Source: an uncultured Faecalibacterium sp.
GTDB lineage: Bacteria > Bacillota > Clostridia > Oscillospirales > Ruminococcaceae
Length of the DNA stretch: 64,000 nucleotides
Assembly: GCA_934513205.1 (NCBI GenBank)
Contig: CAKSWU010000005.1
Coordinates: forward strand, 1-64,000
Reading direction: 5' to 3'
Below are positions 53,043 through 63,956 of this stretch, in pieces (the stretch's first letter is position 1; every line of letters starts with the position of its first letter). Below the pieces are notes generated by a model. That model made no database searches and was not told the DNA's origin. It saw only the letters and a program-made list of their open reading frames with translations. The position numbers and the translations under genes were made by a program.

Positions 53043-53288
53043 AAAACGATTTAGAATTGTCTCCGCTTACGCTCTGTACGGGTTGTGGCTCCCAGCGTCT
53101 GCTACGGTCCTTGAGCGGACCTTGCATCCTGCTGGCCACTGCCCGGGTCAAGCGCAGTTGCCTTTGCGTCCTTCTTCCGTGAAAGGGTGAATTGAAAATG
53201 ACCGCAGTCATTTTCAATTCACATATCTAAAATTTTTCTTCCTCTGAAGATGGCCAAAGCGAACGCGACGGCCATTTAAAATCGTTTT
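53043..53288. repeat. MITE-like intergenic insertion with terminal inverted repeats
   Basis: 246 bases bounded by AAAACGATTT and AAATCGTTTT (exact complement), the right end running over the stop codon of rdgB. A 16-bp perfect stem GTGAATTGAAAATGAC / its complement (53187-53222) lies inside. No gene is contained. Confidence 0.55.
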
Positions 53289-53925
53289 ATTTTTCTGCCA
53301 AAAAGTCAGGCAGCTGCTTTTCCAGCGCTGCCAGCGCGTTGCCGCGATGGCTGATGGCGTCCTTTTCGTCCGGGGTCAGCTGGGCGTAGCTGCGGTTCTC
53401 GGTGTTGGGGCGCTTGTCCGTTTTGCCCACGCCGCAGTCGGCGGGGATGAACAGCGGGTCGTAGCCAAAACCGTAGTCGCCGCACAGCCGCGTAAAGGCG
53501 ATGCTGCCCGGGCACTCGCCCATGCAGGTCAGGTGCCGGCCGTCCGGCAGGATGAAGCACACCGCCGAGACAAACTTTGCCCCCCGCTGCCCGGCAGGCA
53601 CCGCCTGCATGGCAGCCAGAAGCTTCTCGTTGTTGGCCTCGTCGTCGCCGTGGTGGCCGCAGTAGCGGGCACTGTACACGCCGGGCGCACCGTCCAGCGC
53701 GTCCACACACAGGCCGGAGTCATCGGCGATGGTAGGCAGGCCGCTGGCCTTGCAGATGGTCTCGGCCTTGATGAGAGCGTTTTCCGCAAAGGTGGTGCCG
53801 GTTTCTTCCGGCTCAAGGGTGATGCCCAATTCCTTCTGGCTGACCACCTCGTGTCCCTGCGCTTCCAGAATGCGGCGCAGCTCGCGGAGCTTTCCGGCGT
53901 TGCCGGTAGCTGCACAAATTTTCAT
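53287..53925 (-). CDS. rdgB: XTP/dITP diphosphatase (RdgB/HAM1)
   Basis: 212 residues from the ATG at 53925; upstream in-frame codons belong to the ftsY gap. ICAATGNAGKLRELRRIL start with the triphosphate loop, ADDSGLCVDALDGAPGVYSARYCG, and the C-terminal KDAISHRGNALAALE block. It removes non-canonical purine triphosphates. Lies 14 bases after ftsY. Confidence 0.96.
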   Translation of the reverse strand: MKICAATGNAGKLRELRRILEAQGHEVVSQKELGITLEPEETGTTFAENALIKAETICKASGLPTIADDSGLCVDALDGAPGVYSARYCGHHGDDEANNEKLLAAMQAVPAGQRGAKFVSAVCFILPDGRHLTCMGECPGSIAFTRLCGDYGFGYDPLFIPADCGVGKTDKRPNTENRSYAQLTPDEKDAISHRGNALAALEKQLPDFLAEK

Positions 53926-53939
53926 TTTCCGCGCCCCCC

Positions 53940-54878
53940 TTAATGCTTCCATTCACGAGGGAGCAGCTCTTCCACAAAGCCCTCCGGGGTGAAGGGCAGC
54001 AGGTCGTCGATGCCCTCGCCCACGCCGATAAAGCGCACCGGCAGGCCCAGACGCTGCTTGACCGCCACAACGCAGCCGCCCTTGGCGGTGCCGTCCAGCT
54101 TGGTCAGGATGATGCCGGTGGCATCGGCAGCTTTGCAGAACTCCTTGGCCTGACTGATGGCGTTCTGCCCGGTGATGGCATCCAGCACCAGCAGGGTCTC
54201 CAGACTGGCCTCCGGGCTGGCCTTTTTGACGCTGCGGCTGATCTTGGAAAGTTCTGCCATCAGGTTTGATTTGTTGTGCAGACGGCCTGCGGTGTCCGCA
54301 ATGACCATATCGTAGCCGCGTGCGGTGGCAGACTTGACCGTATCAAAGATGACGGCGGCGGGGTCTGCCCCCTCGCCCGCGCTGACGATGGGCACGCCGG
54401 CGCGTTTTGCCCAGATCTCCAGCTGCTCGCTGGCGGCGGCACGGAAGGTGTCGCCGGCGGCCAGCATGACCCGCTTGCCCTGCCGGGTGTAGTAGTCTGC
54501 CAGCTTGGCAATGCTGGTGGTCTTGCCTACGCCGTTGACACCGATGACCAGAATGACGGCGGGCTTGCCGTCCAGCGCCATCTCAGCCTCCGGGGTCATC
54601 TCCTCGGCAATGATGTCGCGCAGGGCATCTGCGGCCTGTTCGCCGGTTTTCAGCCCCTTGTCGCGCACACGGTCGCGCAGCTTATCCACCAGATGCACCG
54701 CCACCTCGCCGCCTACGTCGGCAAGGATCAGCTGCTCCTCCAGCTCATCGTACATCTCATCGTCGATGACGCTGCCGGTCAGGGTGTTCATGATGCTGCC
54801 CCAGAAGCCGGTGCGGGTCTTTTCCAGACCGGTTTTCATTTTATCTTGTTCTTTTTTTCCAAATCCGAAGAACCCCAT
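53940..54878 (-). CDS. ftsY: Signal recognition particle receptor FtsY
   Basis: 312 residues. Short N domain, then the SRP-type GTPase: GVNGVGKTTSIAKLADYY P-loop, AAGDTFRAAASEQLEIW, DTAGRLHNKSNLM, TKLDGTAKGG and GVGEGIDDLLPF. The acidic A domain is almost missing, as in many Firmicutes. It docks ribosome-SRP complexes on the membrane. GGAGG site before the ATG; follows smc by 37 bases. Confidence 0.98.
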   Translation of the reverse strand: MGFFGFGKKEQDKMKTGLEKTRTGFWGSIMNTLTGSVIDDEMYDELEEQLILADVGGEVAVHLVDKLRDRVRDKGLKTGEQAADALRDIIAEEMTPEAEMALDGKPAVILVIGVNGVGKTTSIAKLADYYTRQGKRVMLAAGDTFRAAASEQLEIWAKRAGVPIVSAGEGADPAAVIFDTVKSATARGYDMVIADTAGRLHNKSNLMAELSKISRSVKKASPEASLETLLVLDAITGQNAISQAKEFCKAADATGIILTKLDGTAKGGCVVAVKQRLGLPVRFIGVGEGIDDLLPFTPEGFVEELLPREWKH

Positions 54879-54915
54879 ATTGTCCTCCTGTCTATTTTGT
54901 CTGTTTTATTTTATA

Positions 54916-57900
54916 TCAGGAAATCAGCGTTGCGTCAACCTGTTCCAGATCCAGCTTGAGCAGCTTGGACACGCCGTCCTCCTGCATGGTGACGCCATAG
55001 AGCACATTGGCAGCTTCCATGGTGCCCCGGCGGTGGGTGATGACGATGAACTGGGTCTTGTCGCTGACCCGGTGCAGGTACTGGGCAAACCGAACCACGT
55101 TGGTGTCGTCCAGCGCAGCTTCGATCTCGTCCAGAATACAGAAAGGCGCCGGGTTCACTGCCAGAATGGCAAAATAGATGCTGATAGCCACCAGCGCCTG
55201 CTCGCCGCCGGACAACGCTTCCAGATTCTTGATGACCTTGCCCGGCGGTGCCACCCGGATGCCGATGCCGCAGGCCAGCACATCGCTTTCGTCCTCCAGC
55301 ACAAGGCTGGCTTCGCCGCCGCCGAACAGCTCGGTGAACACGCGGCTGAAGTTTTCGTTGATGGCGCGGAAGCTGTCGGTGAAGATCTCCTTCATCTGGC
55401 CGGAAAGCTTTGCGATCATGCGGCTCAGCTCGCTGCGGCTCTCCTCCACATCGGTCACCTGACGCACCAGTGCATCGTAGCGGACCTTGACCTCTTTGTA
55501 CTCCTCGATGGCGCTGACGTTCACACTGCCAAGGGCGCGGATCTTTCCCCGCAGGTCTGCCACCTGTGCCCGCAAAGCGGGCAGACTGTCAAACTCCACA
55601 CACAGCGCCTCGGCCTGACTGACCGACAGCTGATACTCGTCCCACAGCTTTGCCACAGTCTGGTCGTACTCGGTCTCGGCTGCGGCTTTGCGCTCGGCAA
55701 GGCGCGCCATCTCGCGGCCCATCTCCTCGCGGCTGTCGGAGCAGCTGCGTGCGCGGGCCAGCGCAGCGGTCTCGGCCTGCTGGCGTTCCAGACGCTGCTG
55801 GGTGGCGGTGCGGATGTCCTGTTCCTTTTGCGCAATGACCGCCTGACTGTCGGTCCTTGCCTGCCGGATGGCGCTGATCTCGGTGCGGCAGGCCTCACTG
55901 CGCTCGGCAAGGGCGGCAAGGCTCTGTTCCAGCGCAGTGCGGCGGGCAGCGGCGTCCTGTGCACGCTGTTCCAGCGCCGCGATCTGGCTGTAAGCCAGTT
56001 CGGCGTCCTTCTGGCGGGTCAGCTGTTCCAGCCGCCCGGCGCTCAATTTCCGGTCCAGCTCTGCCTGCAAGGTCAGGAAGTTGTCGTCGCCCTCGGCGAT
56101 GCGCTCCATCTCCCGGGTCAGGCTGTCGATCTGTTCGGTCAGCCGGTTCTGCTCTGCTTCCGCCTGCCCGGCCTTGCCGCGGCTTTCCTTCAGAGCGGCG
56201 TGCAGCGCGTCCATCTGCTGCTGTGCGTCCCGCAGCGCGGTGTCCAGCTGTGCTGCGGACGCTTCCAGCCGCTTCTGCTCCGCCTCAGCCCGCACACGGT
56301 CGTTGGCGGCGGTGATTTGCTCGCTGGCAGTGGCGGTCAGCTCTGCCTGCAAAGCATCCACCTGCTCCTTGCAGCGGTCGGTCTTTTCCTGTGCGGCAAG
56401 GCAGTCCTTTTGCAGCTTGGCCGCCTTCACGCGCAGCTCATCCATCTCCTGCTTGCGGGTGAACAGACCAGCGCTGCGCTGCACGCTGCCGCCGGTAAAG
56501 CTGCCGCCCGCATTGACCACCTGTCCGTCCAGTGTGACCACCTTGTTGCGGAAGCCGTTGTCCCGCGCCACGCGGGAGGCTTCGTTGATGTCATCCACCA
56601 CGATGATGCGGCCCAGCAGGCTTGAAACAATGTTCTCATACCGTTGGTCTGCCTGCACCAGGCTGGACGCCAGCCGCGCCGTGCCGGACAGCCGCCCCCG
56701 GAACACCCCGGGCTGCACGGTATCCAGCGGCAGAAAGGTGGCGCGGCCTGCGTTGTCGCTGCGCAGCAGAGCGATGGCGGCTTTCGCGGCGGCTTCGTTT
56801 TCCACCACGATGTTCTGCAGCGCGCCGCCCAGTGCGGTCTCCACTGCCACCTCACACCCGGGCTCCACCTTCAAGATGGCAGACACCGGCCCGATGATGC
56901 CCCGCAGACGGCGGGCACCGGCGGCGCGCATGACAGCCTTGACCGAGTTCTGGTAGCCGTCCATATTCTTTTCCAGCTCCCGCAGCACCAAAAGGCGCTG
57001 CCGTGCGGCATCCAGTTCCCGGCCCAGCCGCTGCTCGTCCCGGTCGGCTTCGTCCAGCGCTGCCTTGCGGGTGCGCAGCTTCAGTTCCAGACCGGAGCGG
57101 ACGTTGGCAAGTTGTTTTTCGTTTTCAGCCAGCGTCCGCAGATACTGCATCGTATCCGCCAGCTCCTGCTTTGTCTCGTCCCGGCGGGCCGTGCTGTCCT
57201 GCAGGCTCTGTTCCAGTGCGGGCAGACGCTGACGGGCGGTCTCCCCGGCGGCTTCGGCAGCCGCCCGGGCCACCTGTGCCTCGGTGCGCCGGGCCGTCAG
57301 GTCAGCAAGCTGACCCCGCAGGGTGTCCTTGCGGGCACCGCTGGCGTTGCTCTGGTCGGTCAGGCGGGCAAGCTCCTGCTGCAACGCTTCGATGCGGGCC
57401 GTCAGCTTTTCGCCCTCGGCCTCCATGGCCTTTGCCACGGCGCGGTGGCGCTGCAGCGCGGCGTCCGCCTCGTCCCCTTCCTTCTGCCCGGCGGCGATCT
57501 CCTCCTGCAGAGAGGCCGCGCTCTCCTCGTTGCGCAGGATATCGTTTTCCAGCACGGCGATGCGGCTGTCCGAGCCGCTGATCTGCTGGGTGATGCTGCG
57601 GATATCCCCATTCAGGCGCTCGACAGCAACGGTCAGCTGCTGTGCCTGCATCCGGATCTCCTCAGCCTCCTGCTCGGCGGCCTTTGTTTCCCGGTCAAGG
57701 CGCTCGTAGTCCGCCTGCGCCGTCTCGTGGTCCCGCACCTGCTGGCGCACAGCTTCCCGGGCACGGTGCACCCCGTCCGTCCACAGGGTCACTTCCAGCG
57801 TCTTTTTTCCTTCGCTCAGCTGCAGAAACTTCTGTGCCTTGGCACTTTCCTTTTCCAGCGGGCCCACGCGGCTTTCCAGCTCGCCAAGGATATCCCGCAG

Positions 57901-58473
57901 GCGTTCCAGATTCTCGCCCGCCGCAGCCAGACGGCGCTCGGCCTCGGTCTTGCGGTAACGGTATTTGGCAATGCCGCAGGCTTCCTCAAAGATCTCGCGG
58001 CGCTCGCTGGACTTTGCCGCCACGATCTCAGCGATGCGACCCTGCCCGATGACCGAGTAGCCGTCCCGTCCGATGCCGGTGTCCAGCAGCAGTTCGTACA
58101 CATCCCGCAGACGGCACACCTGCCCGTTGATGGTGTACTCGCTGTCGCCGGAACGGTAATATTTGCGTCCGATGGTCACCTCGTCGGCGTCCACGTCAAA
58201 GATGTGCCCGGTGTTGTCCAGTGTCAGACGCACCTGTGCAAAGCCCATGGCGCCCCGTCTGCGGGTGCCGCCAAAGATGACGTCTTCCATCTTGCCTGCC
58301 GCGCGCAGCTGGCGGGAGCTGGTCTCGCCCAGCACCCAGCGCACCGCGTCCGAAAGGTTGGACTTGCCGGAGCCGTTGGGTCCCACCACGCCGGTAACAG
58401 CGGCATCAAAGCGGACCTTGACCTTATCGGGAAAGCTCTTGAAGCCCTGGATCTCCAGTTCCTTGAATACCAT
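54916..58473 (-). CDS. smc: Chromosome segregation ATPase Smc
   Basis: 1185 residues. N-terminal GFKSFPDKVKVRF and GPNGSGKSNLSDAVRWVLGE P-loop, long Gln/Glu/Ala-rich coiled-coil arms (about 165-500 and 670-1000), a hinge near 515-640 (GARRLRGIIGPVSAILKVEPGCEVAVETALGG), and the C-terminal signature LSGGEQALVAISIYFAIL with Walker B PFCILDEIEAALDDTNV. It folds and separates chromosomes with ScpAB. Its ATG abuts the rnc stop directly. Confidence 0.98.
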   Translation of the reverse strand: MVFKELEIQGFKSFPDKVKVRFDAAVTGVVGPNGSGKSNLSDAVRWVLGETSSRQLRAAGKMEDVIFGGTRRRGAMGFAQVRLTLDNTGHIFDVDADEVTIGRKYYRSGDSEYTINGQVCRLRDVYELLLDTGIGRDGYSVIGQGRIAEIVAAKSSERREIFEEACGIAKYRYRKTEAERRLAAAGENLERLRDILGELESRVGPLEKESAKAQKFLQLSEGKKTLEVTLWTDGVHRAREAVRQQVRDHETAQADYERLDRETKAAEQEAEEIRMQAQQLTVAVERLNGDIRSITQQISGSDSRIAVLENDILRNEESAASLQEEIAAGQKEGDEADAALQRHRAVAKAMEAEGEKLTARIEALQQELARLTDQSNASGARKDTLRGQLADLTARRTEAQVARAAAEAAGETARQRLPALEQSLQDSTARRDETKQELADTMQYLRTLAENEKQLANVRSGLELKLRTRKAALDEADRDEQRLGRELDAARQRLLVLRELEKNMDGYQNSVKAVMRAAGARRLRGIIGPVSAILKVEPGCEVAVETALGGALQNIVVENEAAAKAAIALLRSDNAGRATFLPLDTVQPGVFRGRLSGTARLASSLVQADQRYENIVSSLLGRIIVVDDINEASRVARDNGFRNKVVTLDGQVVNAGGSFTGGSVQRSAGLFTRKQEMDELRVKAAKLQKDCLAAQEKTDRCKEQVDALQAELTATASEQITAANDRVRAEAEQKRLEASAAQLDTALRDAQQQMDALHAALKESRGKAGQAEAEQNRLTEQIDSLTREMERIAEGDDNFLTLQAELDRKLSAGRLEQLTRQKDAELAYSQIAALEQRAQDAAARRTALEQSLAALAERSEACRTEISAIRQARTDSQAVIAQKEQDIRTATQQRLERQQAETAALARARSCSDSREEMGREMARLAERKAAAETEYDQTVAKLWDEYQLSVSQAEALCVEFDSLPALRAQVADLRGKIRALGSVNVSAIEEYKEVKVRYDALVRQVTDVEESRSELSRMIAKLSGQMKEIFTDSFRAINENFSRVFTELFGGGEASLVLEDESDVLACGIGIRVAPPGKVIKNLEALSGGEQALVAISIYFAILAVNPAPFCILDEIEAALDDTNVVRFAQYLHRVSDKTQFIVITHRRGTMEAANVLYGVTMQEDGVSKLLKLDLEQVDATLIS

Positions 58474-59148
58474 TTACTTTTCCTTTATCACGCCCAGCAG
58501 CTTCAGGGCCTCTTTGGCGGCGCACTGCTCGGCGGCTTTTTTGCTGCGTCCTTCGCCCCGCGCCACGCGGTCGGAGTTGAACCGCACCGCCACCACAAAA
58601 TGCTTGTCATGGTCCGGGCCGGATTCGCTTTCCACCACATAGCTCAGGCGCTCTTCCGGGTTCTGCTGCACGATCTCCTGCAGGCGGGTCTTGTAGTCCG
58701 CCTCGGCGTGCTTGCCCTCGGTGATGAAAGGCAGGATGAACTTGCGTGCCACCTCCATGCCGCCGTCCAGATACAGCGCAGCGATGACGGCCTCGAAGGC
58801 ATCCGACACCACACTGGGGCGGGTGCGTCCGCCGCAGCGCTCCTCGCCGCGGCCAAGGCGCAGATACTCACCAAGGTCGATCTCCTGCGCAAACTGGAAC
58901 AGCGCACCCTCGCTGACAAGGCTGGCGCGGATGCGGGTCAGATCGCCCTCCGGGCGGTCGGCGTAGGCGTGGAACAGGTAGTCTGCAGAGACGATCTGCA
59001 AAACGCTGTCGCCCAGAAACTCCAGCCGCTCGTTGTGCTTGACCGGGGTGCGGCTCTCGTTGGCGTAGCTGGTGTGGGTGAGCGCGATCTCCAGCAGCTC
59101 CGGGTTTTTGAATTTGTAACCAATGATAGTTTCCAACTGATGGCTCAT
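58474..59148 (-). CDS. rnc: Ribonuclease III
   Basis: 224 residues. N-terminal endonuclease domain with NERLEFLGDSVLQIV signature and DAFEAVIAALYLDGG catalytic half; C-terminal double-stranded-RNA-binding domain (DYKTRLQEIVQQN ... GEGRSKKAAEQCAAKEAL). Processes rRNA and structured RNAs. Between plsX and smc; acpP, often present here in Firmicutes, is missing from this run. Confidence 0.98.
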   Translation of the reverse strand: MSHQLETIIGYKFKNPELLEIALTHTSYANESRTPVKHNERLEFLGDSVLQIVSADYLFHAYADRPEGDLTRIRASLVSEGALFQFAQEIDLGEYLRLGRGEERCGGRTRPSVVSDAFEAVIAALYLDGGMEVARKFILPFITEGKHAEADYKTRLQEIVQQNPEERLSYVVESESGPDHDKHFVVAVRFNSDRVARGEGRSKKAAEQCAAKEALKLLGVIKEK

Positions 59149-59166
59149 GGTCGTTTTTACTCCCTT

Positions 59167-60183
59167 TTATTCCTCAGTTTTCTGTGCCGCAGCCAGCTCG
59201 TCCAGTGCGGACTGCATGGTGCCGCACAGGTCGTTTTCCACGCAGATCTTTGCCTGCCGGATGGCGTTTTTGATGCCCTTTGCCTTGGAGGAGCCGTGTG
59301 CCTTGATGACCGGCTGCTTTGCGCCAAGGAAGGGTGCGCCGCCGTATTCCTCGCTGTCCATCTGGTGCTTCAGGTCGGTAACGCTGCCCTTGAGCAGCAG
59401 ATAAGCCAGCTTGCCGCCAAGGTTTGCAAGGAACATCTGCTTGAGCATGCCCAGCAGCATTTTTGCCACGCCCTCGGTCAGCTTGAGGATGACGTTGCCG
59501 GTAAAGCCATCGCAGACCACCACGTCCACCTCGCCGTTGGGCACGTCACGCGGCTCGATGTTGCCCACAAAGCGGATGCCCGGGGTAGTCTTGAGCAGCT
59601 GGTGTGCGTCCCGCAGCACGGGGGTGCCCTTGCTCTCCTCGGCACCGTTGTTGGCAAGCGCTACGCTGGGGCTCTTGCGGCCTTCTACTTTGTTCACATA
59701 GCAGCTGCCCATGACCGCAAAGGCGGCCAGCATCTCGGGGCGGCATTCCACGTTGGCGCCGCAGTCCAGCAGCAGATAAGCCTGCTGCTTTGCGGGCACC
59801 ATGGTAGCCAGTGCCGGGCGCTTGACGCCCCGCAGTGTGCGCACGATGAGGCTTGCGCCAACGTGCAGCGCGCCGGTGCTGCCGGCAGAGACAAAGGCAT
59901 CGCCCTTGCCCTCCTTGAGCAGATTCAGACCCACCACGATGGAGGAATCCTTCTTCTGGCGGATGGCGCGGGCGGGCTCGTCGCACATCTCGATGGTCTC
60001 GGTGCAGTTCACCAGCTCGATGCCGTCCAGCGGAATGTTGTGCTCGGCGGCGGTCTTGCGCACCAGCGCCTCGTTGCCCACGCCAATGAGCTGCACGCCG
60101 TACTCCTTGACGGCCTGTGCAGCGCCTTCCAGAACAGCCAGCGGGGCGTTGTCGCCGCCCATCATGTCCACAATGATCTTCAT
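59167..60183 (-). CDS. plsX: Phosphate acyltransferase PlsX
   Basis: 338 residues: IIVDMMGGDNAPLAVLEGAAQAVKEY start, KKDSSIVVGLNLLKEGKGDAFVSAGSTGALHVGAS core and DVVVCDGFTGNVILKLTEGV. It converts acyl-ACP to acyl-phosphate for PlsY (12073-12735). AAAGGAG before the ATG. Confidence 0.97.
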   Translation of the reverse strand: MKIIVDMMGGDNAPLAVLEGAAQAVKEYGVQLIGVGNEALVRKTAAEHNIPLDGIELVNCTETIEMCDEPARAIRQKKDSSIVVGLNLLKEGKGDAFVSAGSTGALHVGASLIVRTLRGVKRPALATMVPAKQQAYLLLDCGANVECRPEMLAAFAVMGSCYVNKVEGRKSPSVALANNGAEESKGTPVLRDAHQLLKTTPGIRFVGNIEPRDVPNGEVDVVVCDGFTGNVILKLTEGVAKMLLGMLKQMFLANLGGKLAYLLLKGSVTDLKHQMDSEEYGGAPFLGAKQPVIKAHGSSKAKGIKNAIRQAKICVENDLCGTMQSALDELAAAQKTEE

Positions 60184-60212
60184 ACCTGTTTTCTCCTTTC
60201 AGGTGGTTTGCC

Positions 60213-61589
<1,377 letters not shown>

Positions 61590-61651
61590 TTAGTCTTTCC
61601 TTTGAGTTTTAGAAAATCGTCGAATTTATGTTGCAGTTTTGCCCTAGCAGG

Positions 61652-61837
61652 CTCGCCCTCTCCGTCACCTACGGTGACACACTCCCCCTTTTGTCGCTAC
61701 GCGACATCTTCCCCCGGCGCGGGGGAAGTCTTTCCTCAAAGGGAGAGGCCTTGGCAAAGAGATGAGCTCTGCGTGGACTGCCAAGGGCTCCCACTTTGGG
61801 GGAGCTGGCATCGCGCAGCGATGACTGAGAGGGCGAG
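61652..61837. repeat. 186-base palindromic repeat element
   Basis: Ends CTCGCCCTCTCCGTCA and TGACTGAGAGGGCGAG are inverted repeats with one mismatch in 16. Nested stems inside: TCACC/GGTGA, GTCGCTACGCGAC, CCCCC/GGGGG and TTGGCA/TGCCAA types. It occupies the topA-trmFO gap. No reading frame is supported there. Confidence 0.75.
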
Positions 61838-61871
61838 GATGCTGACTGTATGCCGCATTCTGTTTTACTTG

Positions 61872-63956
61872 TCAGTCCTTTTTGGGCACCGGCATCTCAA
61901 AGCCGCAGCCTTCCTTGGCGCAGTACAGCTTGCCGCCCTTGCGGAACAGGGTGCTGCCGCACTTTTCGCACTTGGTCGCCACCGGGGTGTCCCACGTCAT
62001 AAAATCGCAGTCCGGGTAGCGCTCGCAGCCGTAATAAATGCGGCCCTTGGAGCTCTTGCGCTCCAGCATGCGGCCCTTGCCGCACTTGGGGCAGATGCCG
62101 CCGGTGTCCTTGACCAGGCGCTTTGTGCCCCGGCACTCCGGGAAGCCGCTGCAGGCCAGAAACTTGCCGTACTTGCCCACCTTGATGACCATGGGGCGTC
62201 CGCACAGGTCGCACACCTCGCTGGAGGGCTCGTCCGGCACCTTGACCTTTTTGCCATCCATATTCTTTTCAGCCTGTTCCAGACTGGCCTCAAAGCCCTG
62301 ATAGAAGTCGTCCACGGTCTTGCGCCAGTCCGCCTTGCCGCTTTCCACCTTATCCAGATTCTTCTCCATCTGGGCAGAGAAATCCACGTCCACGATGTGG
62401 GGGAACTGCTCCAGCATCAGGCCGTCCACCGCCCGGCCCAGCAGGGTGGGCTTGAGCTTTTTCTGGTCGCGCTCCACATAGCCGCGGTCGATGATGGTGG
62501 TGATGATGGGCGCGTAGGTGGAGGGGCGGCCGATGCCGTTTTCTTCCAGCGCCTTGATGAGGGTGGCTTCGGTATAGCGGGCGGGTGGCTGGGTGAACTT
62601 CTGCTCGCTCTTCAGCTCTTTCAGCTTCAGCACCTGACCCTGTTCCAGCGGGGGCAGAGCGGTCTCCTTCTTTTCCTTTTCATCGGTGGCTTCCTCATAC
62701 AGGGCGGTGAAGCCGTCAAAGGTGACGGTGTAGCCGCTGGCCTTGAAGCGGTAGTCCGCTGCGCTGACCGTTACCGACACCGTATCCTGCTGGCAGTCCG
62801 CCATCTGGCTTGCCATAAAGCGGCTCCAGATCATGCGGTAGAGCTTTGCAGTATCGCCGCTGATGCTCTTGTCCACCTCGTCCGGAGTCAGGGAGGGCAC
62901 AGAGGGACGGATGGCCTCGTGGGCGTCCTGTGCTGCCGTGGCGCTCTTGGTTTTCCAGGTGCGCTTATAAGGGCAGATATATGCCTCGCCGTAAGCCCCG
63001 GCGATATACTCCTTGGCGGCAGCCACCGCCTCGTCCGAGATGCGCAGGCTGTCGGTACGCATATAGGTGATCAGGCCCATCATGCCGTGTCCGGCAATGT
63101 CCACACCTTCGTACAGGGTCTGGGCAGCGCGCATGGTGCGGGTGGCCGTAAAGCCCAGCCGACGGGAAGCCTCCTGCTGCAGGGTACTGGTGATGAACGC
63201 CGGGGTGGGCTGCTTGGCACGTTTGCCTTTTTTCAGCTCTGCCACCACATAGTCGGCTCCTTCCAGACCTTTTTCAACGGCGCGAGCTTCCGCCTCGTTT
63301 TTGGGCAGCAGCTTTTTGCCGTTGGCATCGGTCGCCAGACGGGCGGTGAAGCTCTTGTGACCGGCACCCAGCGTGGCATCCACGTTCCAGTATTCATCGG
63401 GCTTAAAGCTTTCGATCTCCTTTTCACGGTCGTCGATGAGCCGCACCGCCACGCTCTGCACGCGGCCTGCGGACAGTCCCCGGCGCACCTTGCGCCACAG
63501 GAAGGGGCTGAGCTTGTAGCCCACCAGACGGTCCAGCACACGGCGTGCCTGCTGCGCATTGAACAGGTCCTCGTCGATGGCACGGGGATGAGCCATGCCC
63601 TCCTTCACGCCCTTTTTGGTGATCTCGTCAAAGGTGACACGGTTGGGCTCGTGGGGGTCCAGACCGAGAATGTTTGCCAGATGCCAGCTGATGGCCTCGC
63701 CCTCACGGTCCGGGTCGGTCGCCAGCAGCACGCCATCCGCGTGTTTGGCCTTGCTCTTCAGCTCCTTGATGAGCTTTTCCTTGCCCTTGATGCTGATGTA
63801 CTGCGGGGTGTAGCCATGCTCCACGTCAATGCCCAGCTGAGAAGCAGGCAGGTCCCGGATATGGCCCATGCTTGCGGTGACCTCGTAGTCATCGCCCAGA
63901 TATTTTCCGATGGTCTTCGCCTTGGCAGGCGACTCCACGATTACCAGTTTCGCCAT
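61872..63956 (-). CDS. topA: DNA topoisomerase I (type IA)
   Basis: 694 residues. N-terminal TOPRIM domain (LVIVESPAKAKTIGKYLG ... DPDREGEAISWHL), catalytic tyrosine in GLITYMRTDSLRISDEA, toroid with ARYTEATLIKALEENGIGRPSTYAPII, and three C-terminal zinc fingers (CDLCG...C...C, CPKCG...C...C, CEKCG...C...C). It relaxes negative supercoils. GGGAG before the ATG; the upstream gene lies outside the window. Confidence 0.98.
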   Translation of the reverse strand: MAKLVIVESPAKAKTIGKYLGDDYEVTASMGHIRDLPASQLGIDVEHGYTPQYISIKGKEKLIKELKSKAKHADGVLLATDPDREGEAISWHLANILGLDPHEPNRVTFDEITKKGVKEGMAHPRAIDEDLFNAQQARRVLDRLVGYKLSPFLWRKVRRGLSAGRVQSVAVRLIDDREKEIESFKPDEYWNVDATLGAGHKSFTARLATDANGKKLLPKNEAEARAVEKGLEGADYVVAELKKGKRAKQPTPAFITSTLQQEASRRLGFTATRTMRAAQTLYEGVDIAGHGMMGLITYMRTDSLRISDEAVAAAKEYIAGAYGEAYICPYKRTWKTKSATAAQDAHEAIRPSVPSLTPDEVDKSISGDTAKLYRMIWSRFMASQMADCQQDTVSVTVSAADYRFKASGYTVTFDGFTALYEEATDEKEKKETALPPLEQGQVLKLKELKSEQKFTQPPARYTEATLIKALEENGIGRPSTYAPIITTIIDRGYVERDQKKLKPTLLGRAVDGLMLEQFPHIVDVDFSAQMEKNLDKVESGKADWRKTVDDFYQGFEASLEQAEKNMDGKKVKVPDEPSSEVCDLCGRPMVIKVGKYGKFLACSGFPECRGTKRLVKDTGGICPKCGKGRMLERKSSKGRIYYGCERYPDCDFMTWDTPVATKCEKCGSTLFRKGGKLYCAKEGCGFEMPVPKKD

